The notes below the pieces were generated by a model, which saw only the letters and a list, made by a program, of their open reading frames with translations, ran no database searches and was not told the origin of the DNA. From NCBI RefSeq assembly GCF_011762025.1, contig NZ_JAASQR010000003.1:372001-436000 (forward strand): a stretch of 64,000 nucleotides of DNA, in the 5' to 3' direction. Origin of the DNA: Sphingobium vermicomposti. Its GTDB lineage: Bacteria; Pseudomonadota; Alphaproteobacteria; Sphingomonadales; Sphingomonadaceae. Made by a program: the position numbers and the translations under genes. Below, piece after piece: positions 15,706-23,879 of this stretch (position 1 is its first letter; each line of letters begins with the position of its first letter).

Positions 15706-15786
15706 GGGTCACGGCTTTTTCCAAAATACAGGTTTTCAACTCGTATCTCTGGGGCGCATGCCCCACCCAGAAGGGAATATAGTAAC

Positions 15787-16164
15787 ATGGCAGACATCAA
15801 CGCACTGGTCGATCAGCTTTCGGCCCTCACCGTCCTCGAAGCCGCTGAGCTGTCGAAGGCTCTGGAAGAAAAGTGGGGCGTTTCGGCCGCTGCTGCAGTT
15901 GCCGTCGCTGGCCCCGCCGCTGGCGCCCCGGCTGCTGCCGCTGCTGAAGAGCAGACCGAGTTCGACGTGATCCTCACCGGCGACGGTGGCAAGAAGATCA
16001 ACGTCATCAAGGAAGTCCGCGCCATCACCGGCCTGGGCCTGACCGAAGCCAAGGCTCTGGTCGAAGGCGCTCCGAAGGCTGTCAAGGAAGGCGCCAGCAA
16101 GGACGAAGCCGAAAAGCTCAAGAAGCAGCTGGAAGAAGCCGGCGCGACTGTCGAGCTCAAGTAA
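15787..16164 (+). CDS. rplL: 50S ribosomal protein L7/L12
   Basis: A 125-residue acidic protein: N-terminal dimerisation part ([32 protein letters not shown]), an Ala/Pro-rich hinge ([20 protein letters not shown]) and the C-terminal domain [20 protein letters not shown]...[15 protein letters not shown]. It is the multicopy stalk protein that recruits translation factors. Codon use is strongly biased to preferred codons, as expected. The operon ends here at a strong terminator (16218). Confidence 0.98.
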   Translation: MADINALVDQLSALTVLEAAELSKALEEKWGVSAAAAVAVAGPAAGAPAAAAAEEQTEFDVILTGDGGKKINVIKEVRAITGLGLTEAKALVEGAPKAVKEGASKDEAEKLKKQLEEAGATVELK

Positions 16165-16217
16165 TCGGTGCGCCCCGCCTAGTGCGGGGCCGCTGTCCGG
16201 CCAGGCCGGAGAAATCG

Positions 16218-16246
16218 GGCGGCACCTTCAGGTGTCGCCTTTTTTC
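16218..16246 (+). terminator. Rho-independent terminator of rplJL
   Basis: GGCGGCACC (16218-16226) pairs with GGTGTCGCC (16231-16239) around TTCA, then TTTTTT. A second hairpin without a T run (GCCCCGC/GCGGGGC, 16172-16190) lies between it and the stop. Confidence 0.92.
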
Positions 16247-16255
16247 TTGCCCTGA

Positions 16256-17281
16256 TTAGGACCCAAGCCCGCCCCCTCGTCGAAACACGGCACCCACCAC
16301 GGCGATGCGGTCCACATCCTGATAGGCATCGCTGGCCAGTTCATCCCCAAACACGTCCGGGTCCAGTTCCCGATAAGAGAGCGAACAGCCCTTGGCTTCG
16401 GCAAGGTCGGCCAGGGCCTTCCCCAAAATGTCGGCTCCATCGACGATGGCGGTGCCGGTATACAGGATAAACCGCCCGCCATTTGCGAGCCGGTCGAGCG
16501 CCCGTCGCGCCATGTCCAGCGCGACTGCCCCACCATGCAGCGCCCCGCCATCCCGATAGGCACGCTTTTCCGGGTCGATAATGTAAGGCGGATTCGCCAA
16601 TATCAGGTCAATCGGACCCTCAATATCCACCAACCCGTCGCCCTCCACAAACTGCGCAGGCACCGCTGCGGCATGGGCATTGATACGCGCGAGCCGCAAC
16701 GCCTTGGGATTGATGTCGGTCATGAACAGCCGCGCCGTCGGGCTGACCCTGTGCGCCACAATCGCGCCCACGCCCGCGCCTGCCCCCATATCGACAAGAT
16801 GCGCGCTGGCCCCGGGCGGGCTGGCTTCCAGTTCCGACCTGATCAGATTGGCGAACCGATAGCTGTCCGGTCCAAAAAAGACGGCATCCCGATCATCCGT
16901 GGGAAAGGCCGAATGGACAAATAGTTCGCCCTGTAATGAGGAAACGCGAAATGCGGAGCGCCGTAACCCCTCGCCCGCATCGCGCAATGCGCCCGCTGTT
17001 TCCAGCAGGTCCATCACCTCCCGATCCAGCAGTCCATCGCGAAAAGGCAGGCTCCAGCCGAGCACATCTTCAATCCTGCGCGCTTCTTTGCGATCCGGGC
17101 GGCCAGTGACCAACCTATGCGTGGCAGGTGTGGGCGTTACGAAATGATAGCCGCGCCCCCGCAGCAGATGGAGCAGGGAAACAAGCGCCAGGTCCGCCGG
17201 ATCTGCCAGAGTCTTGGGGTCGGTAAAAATACATGTCTGCATGCCCCGGATGACGGATCGGCTGTCAAAAGGTTCCGCCAT
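16256..17281 (-). CDS. Class I SAM-dependent methyltransferase with NPPY motif
   Basis: A 341-residue enzyme. The C-terminal half has motif I HLVDMGAGAGVGAIVAHR, FMTDINPKALRLARINA and the catalytic ILANPPYI, which is diagnostic of N-methyltransferases acting on amide or exocyclic amino groups (HemK/PrmC, RsmC and relatives). The N-terminal 150 residues form a separate domain (LVSLLHLLRGRGYHFVTPTP, RRIEDVLGWSLPF) not matching PrmC. The target may be a protein, rRNA or small molecule; it cannot be told here. A start 13 codons later (MQTCIFTDP) is possible. Confidence 0.82.
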   Translation of the reverse strand: MAEPFDSRSVIRGMQTCIFTDPKTLADPADLALVSLLHLLRGRGYHFVTPTPATHRLVTGRPDRKEARRIEDVLGWSLPFRDGLLDREVMDLLETAGALRDAGEGLRRSAFRVSSLQGELFVHSAFPTDDRDAVFFGPDSYRFANLIRSELEASPPGASAHLVDMGAGAGVGAIVAHRVSPTARLFMTDINPKALRLARINAHAAAVPAQFVEGDGLVDIEGPIDLILANPPYIIDPEKRAYRDGGALHGGAVALDMARRALDRLANGGRFILYTGTAIVDGADILGKALADLAEAKGCSLSYRELDPDVFGDELASDAYQDVDRIAVVGAVFRRGGGLGS

Positions 17282-17353
17282 CGCAACAATGATCGTGGCT
17301 TATAATCTCCCTTCCCGGCATGCCAGCGGGCCTCGGCCCGAATGGGGAGATCA

Positions 17354-18070
17354 TCAGAGGGGGTCGGCGTCCAGATAGAGGTAGCTGAGATCGAACTCCG
17401 CCAGCATCTCAAGCCCTTTCAGGTCCAGTATGTTGGCTTCGCCACGATGATAGTCGAGCAGACGCTGGTCGCGTAACATTCGGAGCGTCCGGTTGACATG
17501 CACGGCGGTCATGCCGAGCGCATCGGCCAGCTGGGCCTGGTTCATGCCCAGGTTGAAACTGTCGCCGTTCATGTCGACCATGACCAACCGATAGTGCAGC
17601 TCGCAAAAAAGTGCCGCCAGCCGACCCGCTGCGGATCGCTGACCAAGCGACAATTCCCATTCGCGGTTCATGCTGGCGTCCAGATTGGTGCTGAACCAAT
17701 ATAGGCGGCCCAGCCGGGGCTGCTGCTCCACAAGGACCCGAATGCTTTCATGTGGGACAGCCGACAAAGTGCAGTCGGTGAGCGCCATGATATTATGTTC
17801 AAGGCGCTTGAGCGTGAAGGCATGGAGGTCGGCGAAATCCCCGCCCACGTGGATCTGGGTGATCTGCCGCTTGCCGTCGGGCATGTCCTTGTACCGGCAC
17901 AACAAGCCGTCCAGCAAAAGGGTGCTGACTTCCAATCGTTTGCCTTCATGCACGATGATGCTGTTGCGCGGCACCTGGCGCGACGGAGGCACCAAGGCGC
18001 GGATCGCCTGTTCCTCGTCCGCGGACAAGCTGTGCCGGGCCCTGATTTTGGCGAGATGGCGTTCGATCAC
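17354..18070 (-). CDS. Crp/Fnr-family transcriptional regulator
   Basis: A 238-residue regulator with a cyclic-nucleotide-binding-like fold (about 20-140: VPRNSIIVHEGKRLEVSTLLLDGLLCRY, GKRQITQIHVGGDFADLHAF) and a Crp-type winged helix (about 150-225: MNQAQLADALGMTAVHVNRTLRMLRDQRLL). The cysteines do not form the FNR cluster pattern. Start codon is GTG with AGGAG 6 nt upstream. This type is common in sphingomonads, with many paralogues. No target is apparent; the neighbours are unrelated genes. Confidence 0.92.
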   Translation of the reverse strand: MIERHLAKIRARHSLSADEEQAIRALVPPSRQVPRNSIIVHEGKRLEVSTLLLDGLLCRYKDMPDGKRQITQIHVGGDFADLHAFTLKRLEHNIMALTDCTLSAVPHESIRVLVEQQPRLGRLYWFSTNLDASMNREWELSLGQRSAAGRLAALFCELHYRLVMVDMNGDSFNLGMNQAQLADALGMTAVHVNRTLRMLRDQRLLDYHRGEANILDLKGLEMLAEFDLSYLYLDADPL

Positions 18071-18296
18071 AGGAAGCTCCTGGTTAAGCCGCGGACACGC
18101 GAACCGGTCGAAGGCACAGCCGGGCGATGCAGCGACTTCCTGAAATCGATCCCAGCCGTCCCTGCGACAATGCCCTGCAAGGCAGCCGCGCTCAAGGTCA
18201 ATCGGATGGCCTGGGCAGACGCGCCGCTGGGGGCTACCCTGTCGGGGTAGCGGCGCTGCGGCGCTATGTTCAGGATTTTTCAGGCAGGATGAATGG
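18071..18296. other. Intergenic region without a recognisable gene
   Basis: About 225 nt upstream of the Crp/Fnr gene. Short open frames exist on both strands, but none has a ribosome site or a recognisable product. It should contain the regulator's promoter. Confidence 0.4.
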
Positions 18297-18334
18297 GAAA
18301 GGGAGCGCGTCTCACGACAGCGCGCTCCCTTTCC
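18297..18334. terminator. Strong hairpin terminator, usable on both strands
   Basis: AAAGGGAGCGCG (18298-18309) and CGCGCTCCCTTT (18320-18331) form a perfect 12-bp stem. It lies 17 nt past the stop of the minus-strand gene at 18351. Confidence 0.85.
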
Positions 18335-18350
18335 TTCGTGCGCGAACCGC

Positions 18351-18857
18351 TCAACGTTGGGCGATCAGAACAGGGCGATCTTTTTCCGCCTGCGCCATCG
18401 TTTGCGCGCGATATTGCGTGCGCAGGCTGTTGAGCATCTCTTCCTTTTCCGTGACATTGTTGGCCACGATGATCCACGCTTCGAATTTGCTGTTGGCGTT
18501 CATCTGGCGCGGCAATGGGAGAAGCGATCCCATCGACCTGATCGCGCGCAGGGAGATGCGGTTGATGCTACGGGAAGATGAAGGACCGGCCAATTCTATA
18601 TTCTGGGGCTTTCCCTGATCGTTCAGGCGGAACTGGACGCGGCTATAGCCGGTGGAACTGGCGTCACGATACAGCGATCCGGCATTTCGAATGTTTCGGG
18701 ACAGCCGCTCAGCCGCCCGGTCTGACCATTTTTCATAGCTTTCCGCATTTTTGTCCGATGCCACGACGGTAAGCTGATCCGATGCCCGCCGGGCATCCAC
18801 CGTGACAGGCATGACTAAAAAGGCGCACAGCGCCACCATCACAGGTTTGGCATACAT
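18351..18857 (-). CDS. Exported TonB C-terminal-like protein
   Basis: A 168-residue protein with a signal peptide (MYAKPVMVALCAFLVMPVTVDA). Its middle part, RLSRNIRNA...GYSRVQFRLNDQGKPQNIELAGPSSSRSINRISLRAIRSMGSLLPLP, has the beta-alpha-beta layout of a TonB C-terminal domain. There is no N-terminal membrane anchor or proline-rich spacer, so it is not a full TonB. The last 45 residues are hydrophilic and helical. Such free periplasmic TonB_C proteins recur in sphingomonads without a known role. It ends at a strong terminator. Confidence 0.75.
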   Translation of the reverse strand: MYAKPVMVALCAFLVMPVTVDARRASDQLTVVASDKNAESYEKWSDRAAERLSRNIRNAGSLYRDASSTGYSRVQFRLNDQGKPQNIELAGPSSSRSINRISLRAIRSMGSLLPLPRQMNANSKFEAWIIVANNVTEKEEMLNSLRTQYRAQTMAQAEKDRPVLIAQR

Positions 18858-19112
18858 GGAAGCCTCCTCTGAGTATCTGTCGATTTGATTGAAGCTGCTG
18901 CGGCAGCGTCGGACCGCCGAGAGCAGGCGGGCTATATAGGCGCTTGCCGATGCGCTGGATAATTATTTTACCCTAGCGAAGTCATCAACATAGGGGAAAT
19001 ATCAAGAAGAGACAGAAAATTGAAATAATTGGACAAAAGACGTAGGCGGACGCCAAGTCTTTGTCCCCGTTCGATTTTCCACCGGGCGCTATGGCACCCG
19101 ACTCCAACTGCT

Positions 19113-20744
19113 TCAGCCAGCCTGCCCGGCGCTGATCGCAAGTCCGATGGCTTCGGCCACCTTGATCCCGTCAATGGCGGCGGACAGGATGCCGCCCGCA
19201 TAGCCCGCCCCCTCGCCCGCCGGGTAAAGCCCCGCGACGTTGAGGCTCTGATAATCTGCGCCACGGGTAATGCGGATGGGCGAAGATGTGCGGGTTTCCA
19301 CCCCGGTCATGACGGCGTCGGGATGGTCATAATTGGCGATCTGGCGTCCAAAGACGGGCAACGCCTCGCGGAACGCATCGACCACGAAGCCAGGCAGGCA
19401 ATTGGACAGGTCGGTTAGGGTAACGCCCGGCTTATAGGAAGGCGTCACCTCCCCCAGTCCAGTGGATGGCCGCCCTGCCAGGAAATCGCCCACTTTCTGC
19501 CCCGGCGCCCAATAGGATGAGCCGCCCGCCTGATAGGCCAGGCTTTCCCAATGCCGCTGAAGGTCGATGCCTGCCAGCGGGCCGCCGGGAAAGTCGCGCT
19601 CTGGATCAATGCCGACGACAAGGCCCGAATTGGCGTTGAATTCGGCCCGGCTATGCTGGCTCATCCCGTTGGTGACGACGCGCCCTTCCTCCGACGTGGC
19701 GGCGACGACACGGCCACCGGGACACATGCAAAAGCTGTAGACGGTGCGGCCATTGTCGCAATGATGCGCCAGGCTGTATGCTGCCGCGCCCAGCACCGGA
19801 TGCCCGGCGCACTGGCCGAAACGCGCCCGGTCGATCCAGCTTTGCGGATGTTCGATGCGCACGCCGATGGAAAAGGGCTTTGGTTCGATATGCACGCCGC
19901 GCCGGTGCAGCATTTCGAAGGTAGGCCGCGCGCTGTGGCCGACCGCCAGCACGACATGATCCGCTTCGATGAAGCTGCCGTCCGACAGGTGCAGCCCGCG
20001 CAACCGCTGTGTGCCCTGATCCTGCCGTTCCAGCTCCAGCTCATCGACCTTATGCTGCCAGCGATATTCGCCGCCCAGCATCTCTATCTGGCGGCGCAGG
20101 CTTTCGACCATGGTGACCAGGCGGAAGGTGCCGATATGCGGATGCGCTTCGGTCAATATGTCCGATGGCGCGCCAGCCGCGACGAATTCATGCAGCACCT
20201 TGCGCCCCAGGAAGCGGGGGTCCTTGACCCGGCAATAGAGCTTGCCGTCGGAAAAGGTGCCCGCCCCGCCTTCGCCGAACTGCACATTGCTGTCGGGGTT
20301 CAGCTCTGCGCGACGCCATAGGCCCCAAGTGTCCTTGGTCCGTTCGCGCACGGCCTTGCCGCGATCCAGGATGATGGGACGAAAACCCATCTGTGCCAGG
20401 ATAAGCCCGGCAAACAGGCCGCAAGGACCCGCGCCAATGACGACGGGCCGCTTGCCGCCCCAGCCTTCCGGCGCACGGGCCACGAACCGATAATCGGTGT
20501 CCGGCCGGGGGCGGACGTCATGATCCTTGGCGAAGCGGTCAAGCACCGCCTGTTCGTCCGCCAATTCAACATCGACCGTATAGATGAGTTGGATCGCATT
20601 TTTGCGCCGTGCATCATTGCCCCGGCGCACGACCGCATGGCTGATCAGGTCGGCAGAGGCGATGCCCAGCCGCGCGCAGATAGCGGCGGGCATCGCATCG
20701 GCCGGGTGATCCAGGGGCAGTCTGAGGCCGGACAAACGCAACAT
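19113..20744 (-). CDS. FAD-dependent dehydrogenase (COG2509-like)
   Basis: A 543-residue flavoprotein. After an N-terminal domain of about 95 residues (MLRLSGLRLPLDHP...VVRRGNDARRKNAIQLIYTVDVEL) comes a Rossmann dinucleotide motif VVIGAGPCGLFAGLILAQMG near residues 100-119, then FGEGGAGTFSDGKLYCRVKD, HVVLAVGHSARPTFEMLHRRG, and a C-terminal GLYPAGEGAGYAGGILSAAIDG. This is the pattern of the large uncharacterised FAD-dependent dehydrogenase family. The substrate is unknown. It stands alone between the TonB-C-like gene and the TonB receptor on the same strand. Confidence 0.9.
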   Translation of the reverse strand: MLRLSGLRLPLDHPADAMPAAICARLGIASADLISHAVVRRGNDARRKNAIQLIYTVDVELADEQAVLDRFAKDHDVRPRPDTDYRFVARAPEGWGGKRPVVIGAGPCGLFAGLILAQMGFRPIILDRGKAVRERTKDTWGLWRRAELNPDSNVQFGEGGAGTFSDGKLYCRVKDPRFLGRKVLHEFVAAGAPSDILTEAHPHIGTFRLVTMVESLRRQIEMLGGEYRWQHKVDELELERQDQGTQRLRGLHLSDGSFIEADHVVLAVGHSARPTFEMLHRRGVHIEPKPFSIGVRIEHPQSWIDRARFGQCAGHPVLGAAAYSLAHHCDNGRTVYSFCMCPGGRVVAATSEEGRVVTNGMSQHSRAEFNANSGLVVGIDPERDFPGGPLAGIDLQRHWESLAYQAGGSSYWAPGQKVGDFLAGRPSTGLGEVTPSYKPGVTLTDLSNCLPGFVVDAFREALPVFGRQIANYDHPDAVMTGVETRTSSPIRITRGADYQSLNVAGLYPAGEGAGYAGGILSAAIDGIKVAEAIGLAISAGQAG

Positions 20745-20810
20745 GGCCCCGCCCCTAGACCCATTTCCCCGCCCGCTCCAGCCCCCTAAGAGGATGAGGC
20801 GAACGCTGTG

Positions 20811-22856
20811 TCAGAAGCGGGCGCGCAACCCGCCATAAATGGCGCGCCGCTCGACGGGATTGAAAGTCGCCTGCCCGGTGTAAAGGACGACCGCCCCGAT
20901 ATCGCCCACCGCACGCTTTTTCGTCAGGTTACGCGCGTCGAGGAAGAGAGTGATGCCACTCTTCACCTCCGCCTGGGCAGTGACGTTCAGCATCGCATAG
21001 CCATCCACCCGCTTGCTGTTCTGATAATCAACCCACGCGCCCTGCGGCACCCATTCGACCGACGGCGACACGCTCAGCCTGTCGGTGCCAAGCCGCAATT
21101 CGGCGCGATAGAAATGGCGGGGCACGACGGGCAGGCGATTATTGCCGTAATCCGCATCGTCGCGGAAACGGAAGTCGCTATACTGATAGGCCTGCCGCAG
21201 CGTCGCCCATGGCGCGATCGTCAGGTCCAGCCCCGCTTCGATCCCCTGATGGCGGGTGCGTCCGGCATTGAAGGTCGATGCCGGAATGACGCCAGCCTGC
21301 ACATTATATTGCAGCAGCTCCCCACGGATGTCGGCGCGATAGAAACTGACGTCCCAGCGCGCGATGCCCCAGCTTCCCCGCGTGCCGATCTCCGCCGTCC
21401 AGGCCCTCTGGGCATCGAGCGGCGTGAAGCCCGGCACTATGACGTTGTTGGCATCTCTTGCCGTTTGGCCAAGCTCGATAAAACCGGGCAGTTCCACCGA
21501 ACGACTGTAATTGGCATAGAATTGCGCTGCCGGTGCGGGTTCGAACAATAGCCCAAATTTCGGAGAGAAGCTGTTGAACGAAGCCTCGCCGCTGCGCGTT
21601 GCGTCGCGGCGATTGTCCAGCTTGCGCTCGCCATGGGTATAGATCCCGCCAGCAATCAGCCAAAGCCCCGTCAGCGGCGCGATCCGCGCCTCGCCATAGC
21701 TGTTGATGGTCTGCGCACGGGCGCTTTGCACGGATGGGTATTGTGGGAACTGCGGTACCATGCCGATGGCGGGTTTGCCGCCCACATTCACAAACTGCCG
21801 AAACGTCCCCCTGCCGAAGCGTGCTTGGGTCCCCACTGTCAGTTCAGCAGGCATCGCACCCAGTTGCCCGGCAAGATCGAGACTGGCAAAAACACCCCGA
21901 TCCTCCGATTTCTGGTCCACGATCGTATTGATCGGGTGATGGAGCGACTTGGCATTAAAGTAAGCACCAAAAGCCAGCTGCCCGCTATCCAGCGCCACGG
22001 TGGTGCGGTTCTGCAGGCGGATCGAATCGATGTCGCGCGCCTGATCGCCGACGAAATTACCTTTGCCAGGATCGTTCAGCACATCGGCTTCGGTCAACGC
22101 TCCCGACAGCTTCTGCCGGATCGTCTGCGCGTTGGCGTAGAAGCGCGTTTCCACCCGGTCGTTCAGCTTCAGCCCGACATTGCCGTTGAAGCGCAGCGCG
22201 CGGCGGCGGCCATGGTCGCGGTCGCCGTCGGATCGGTCGGCGGTGATCGCCGCCCATGCGTCACCACGCGCATCGGCATAGCCAAAGGCTGCCTTCGCTC
22301 GCAGCGTGTCAAAAGAGCCGCCATCGCCCCGCATTTCCGCGCCCGGTGCGCTTCGCCCCGTGGGCGTCACGGCGTTGATCGCGCCGCCCAGCGTGGAACC
22401 GCCCAACCGAAGGGCATTGCCGCCGCGATACACCTCCAGATGCTGGAAGACCTGCGGGTCCAACTCCTGAAAGTCGCCATTGTCGTCGGCCATGTTGATC
22501 GGAATGCCATCCTGCAACAGCGTCAGCCCGCGCATGTGGAAACCGCGTGACAGGCCGGAGCCGCGGATGGAAATGCGCACTTCCTGCCCAAAGCGCGGCT
22601 GGGTGTAGACGCCCGGTGAAAAGGCGAGCGCGTCGCGCAGCGACACGGCGACCTTATCCTCAAACTCCCTGGCCGAAACCACGTCCGCGCCGCCGGGGGT
22701 GCGGGTCACGCGGGCGTCGGCTTCCTCTACCGCGCGGGTGGCGGTGACGATGATCCGGCTTTGATCTGGCGCTTCATCGGCCAGCGCAGGAACTGCAAGG
22801 GTAGAAATGGCGAGGGCGCACAGCGAAACGCTGCGCGAAGCAAAGACGATGGACAT
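20811..22856 (-). CDS. TonB-dependent outer-membrane receptor
   Basis: A 681-residue receptor with a signal peptide (to about ALADEA), a plug domain (IIVTATRAVEEADARVTRTPGG, LRDALAFSPGVYTQPRFGQEVRISIRGSGLSRGFHMRGLTLLQDG split over several strands) and a 22-strand barrel ending in YGGLRARF with terminal Phe. The plug resembles the group of metal and siderophore receptors. The next gene upstream encodes a DUF2946 protein, often found beside copper-related TonB receptors, so a metal substrate, perhaps copper, is an inference only. There is no visible Fur box or riboswitch in the short upstream gap. Confidence 0.92.
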   Translation of the reverse strand: MSIVFASRSVSLCALAISTLAVPALADEAPDQSRIIVTATRAVEEADARVTRTPGGADVVSAREFEDKVAVSLRDALAFSPGVYTQPRFGQEVRISIRGSGLSRGFHMRGLTLLQDGIPINMADDNGDFQELDPQVFQHLEVYRGGNALRLGGSTLGGAINAVTPTGRSAPGAEMRGDGGSFDTLRAKAAFGYADARGDAWAAITADRSDGDRDHGRRRALRFNGNVGLKLNDRVETRFYANAQTIRQKLSGALTEADVLNDPGKGNFVGDQARDIDSIRLQNRTTVALDSGQLAFGAYFNAKSLHHPINTIVDQKSEDRGVFASLDLAGQLGAMPAELTVGTQARFGRGTFRQFVNVGGKPAIGMVPQFPQYPSVQSARAQTINSYGEARIAPLTGLWLIAGGIYTHGERKLDNRRDATRSGEASFNSFSPKFGLLFEPAPAAQFYANYSRSVELPGFIELGQTARDANNVIVPGFTPLDAQRAWTAEIGTRGSWGIARWDVSFYRADIRGELLQYNVQAGVIPASTFNAGRTRHQGIEAGLDLTIAPWATLRQAYQYSDFRFRDDADYGNNRLPVVPRHFYRAELRLGTDRLSVSPSVEWVPQGAWVDYQNSKRVDGYAMLNVTAQAEVKSGITLFLDARNLTKKRAVGDIGAVVLYTGQATFNPVERRAIYGGLRARF

Positions 22857-22921
22857 GGAAAGACAACCTTCATGAAAAACAGCATCGACGCCGGACGAGA
22901 CGAGCGGCGCAAAGAGGATTT

Positions 22922-23329
22922 TCAGAAGGTTGCAGGCGGCCCTGACGACGGTGGGGGTGGCGCGGCAAGCCGGGCGACAAGGCCGGTCTTGAGCGCGAAG
23001 GCGATTGGCCCGAACGCCAGCTGCCAGGCAGGCAGGGCGATGTCAGCGGCGGCGAGCGGCGGCACCAGCGGCTGCACCGATCCGGCAAAGGGGCAATGCT
23101 GCTGAACAGGAGCGCCGTCGTCCCCGGAATGCTCCTTGCCGGGCGCATGGCTGCGGTCGACCACGACGTTCACAGCACCCTGCCCCGTGCAAAGCGTGAC
23201 GACAACGCCCCGATCCGTCCGCACCGGCATGAAACCGGAAGGCGCGATCAGCTGAATCGCCAGGACAAGCAGCGCCAGCGCAGCCAAAAGGCCCCGCGCG
23301 GCTTCTGATTGTCTGATCGCCCCCGTCAT
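22922..23329 (-). CDS. DUF2946 family protein
   Basis: A 135-residue protein with one N-terminal hydrophobic helix (ARGLLAALALLVLAIQLIAPSGFMPV), then VTLCTGQGAVNVVVD, a His-rich spot (RSHAPGKEHSGDDGAPVQQHCPF) and a second hydrophobic part. This layout, with a CxG after the helix and HCPF in the middle, is that of DUF2946, a family found near TonB receptors and copper genes. It lies 65 nt upstream of the TonB receptor, same strand, so the two probably form an operon. The chosen start MTGAIRQSEA follows GGGGCGGCGGC; an ATG 12 codons earlier is possible. Confidence 0.8.
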   Translation of the reverse strand: MTGAIRQSEAARGLLAALALLVLAIQLIAPSGFMPVRTDRGVVVTLCTGQGAVNVVVDRSHAPGKEHSGDDGAPVQQHCPFAGSVQPLVPPLAAADIALPAWQLAFGPIAFALKTGLVARLAAPPPPSSGPPATF

Positions 23330-23397
23330 GCCGCCGCCCCTAGCCCCCGCCGCGTCACTTGTCATCAGGATAACAGCTCAAGGCCTGCACCACTCAC

Positions 23398-23427
23398 CTT
23401 GACGTAAACGTAAAGCCTGCCTAGATT
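23398..23427 (+). promoter_or_regulatory. Promoter and operator of the MerR regulator; probable leaderless transcript
   Basis: A -35 box TTGACG (23399-23404), a 17-nt spacer and a -10 box TAGATT (23422-23427). An inverted repeat, CTTGACGT (23398-23405), AA, ACGTAAAG (23408-23415), overlaps the -35 and spacer, the usual place for a MerR-type operator. Only 7 nt separate the -10 from the ATG, so transcription likely begins at or next to the start codon. Confidence 0.75.
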
Positions 23428-23434
23428 GCCCGCC

Positions 23435-23842
23435 ATGGACCAGCGCACCAGCATCGCCGGCATCGAATTGCCGGATCATCGCGAACGACAGCATTATACG
23501 ATCTCCGACCTGTCGGAAGAGTTTGGCGTCACGGCTCGCGCCTTGCGTTTTTACGAGGATGAAGGGCTGATCGCCCCGGAAAGACAGGGCCTGGCTCGCA
23601 TATATTCGCGGCGGGATCGCGCGCGGCTGGCCTGGATCCTGCGCGGCAAGCGCGTCGGCTTTGGCCTGGCCGAAATCCGCGAGATGATCGACCTTTATGA
23701 CGCGGACGAGGAGCATGAAGAGCAGCGGCGCGTTACCACGGCAAAATGCAAGGCGCGCATCGAACTGCTCACCCGCCAAAAAGACGATATCGACGCGGCG
23801 ATCGCCGAATTGGCCGGGTTCGTGAGCGCGCTCGCAAAATAA
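23435..23842 (+). CDS. MerR-family transcriptional regulator
   Basis: A 135-residue regulator with the MerR winged helix near its start ([45 protein letters not shown]), then a dimerising coiled coil ([25 protein letters not shown]). A single Cys in the linker argues against a metal sensor of the MerR/CueR type. It precedes an acyl-CoA dehydrogenase gene by 37 nt on the same strand. MerR regulators of this branch (LiuR-like) control fatty-acid or branched-chain amino acid breakdown and bind ACGT-type palindromes like that seen at 23398-23415. Confidence 0.92.
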   Translation: MDQRTSIAGIELPDHRERQHYTISDLSEEFGVTARALRFYEDEGLIAPERQGLARIYSRRDRARLAWILRGKRVGFGLAEIREMIDLYDADEEHEEQRRVTTAKCKARIELLTRQKDDIDAAIAELAGFVSALAK

Positions 23843-23879
23843 CGGCCCCATCAAAACAACAAAATTCCCGGAGAAGATC

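Noticed and set aside
17301-17353. Inverted repeat (ATCTCCC and GGGGAGAT) between the methyltransferase and Crp/Fnr genes
   Set aside because: Arms are short, the loop is long and there is no T run; not strong enough to call as a terminator.
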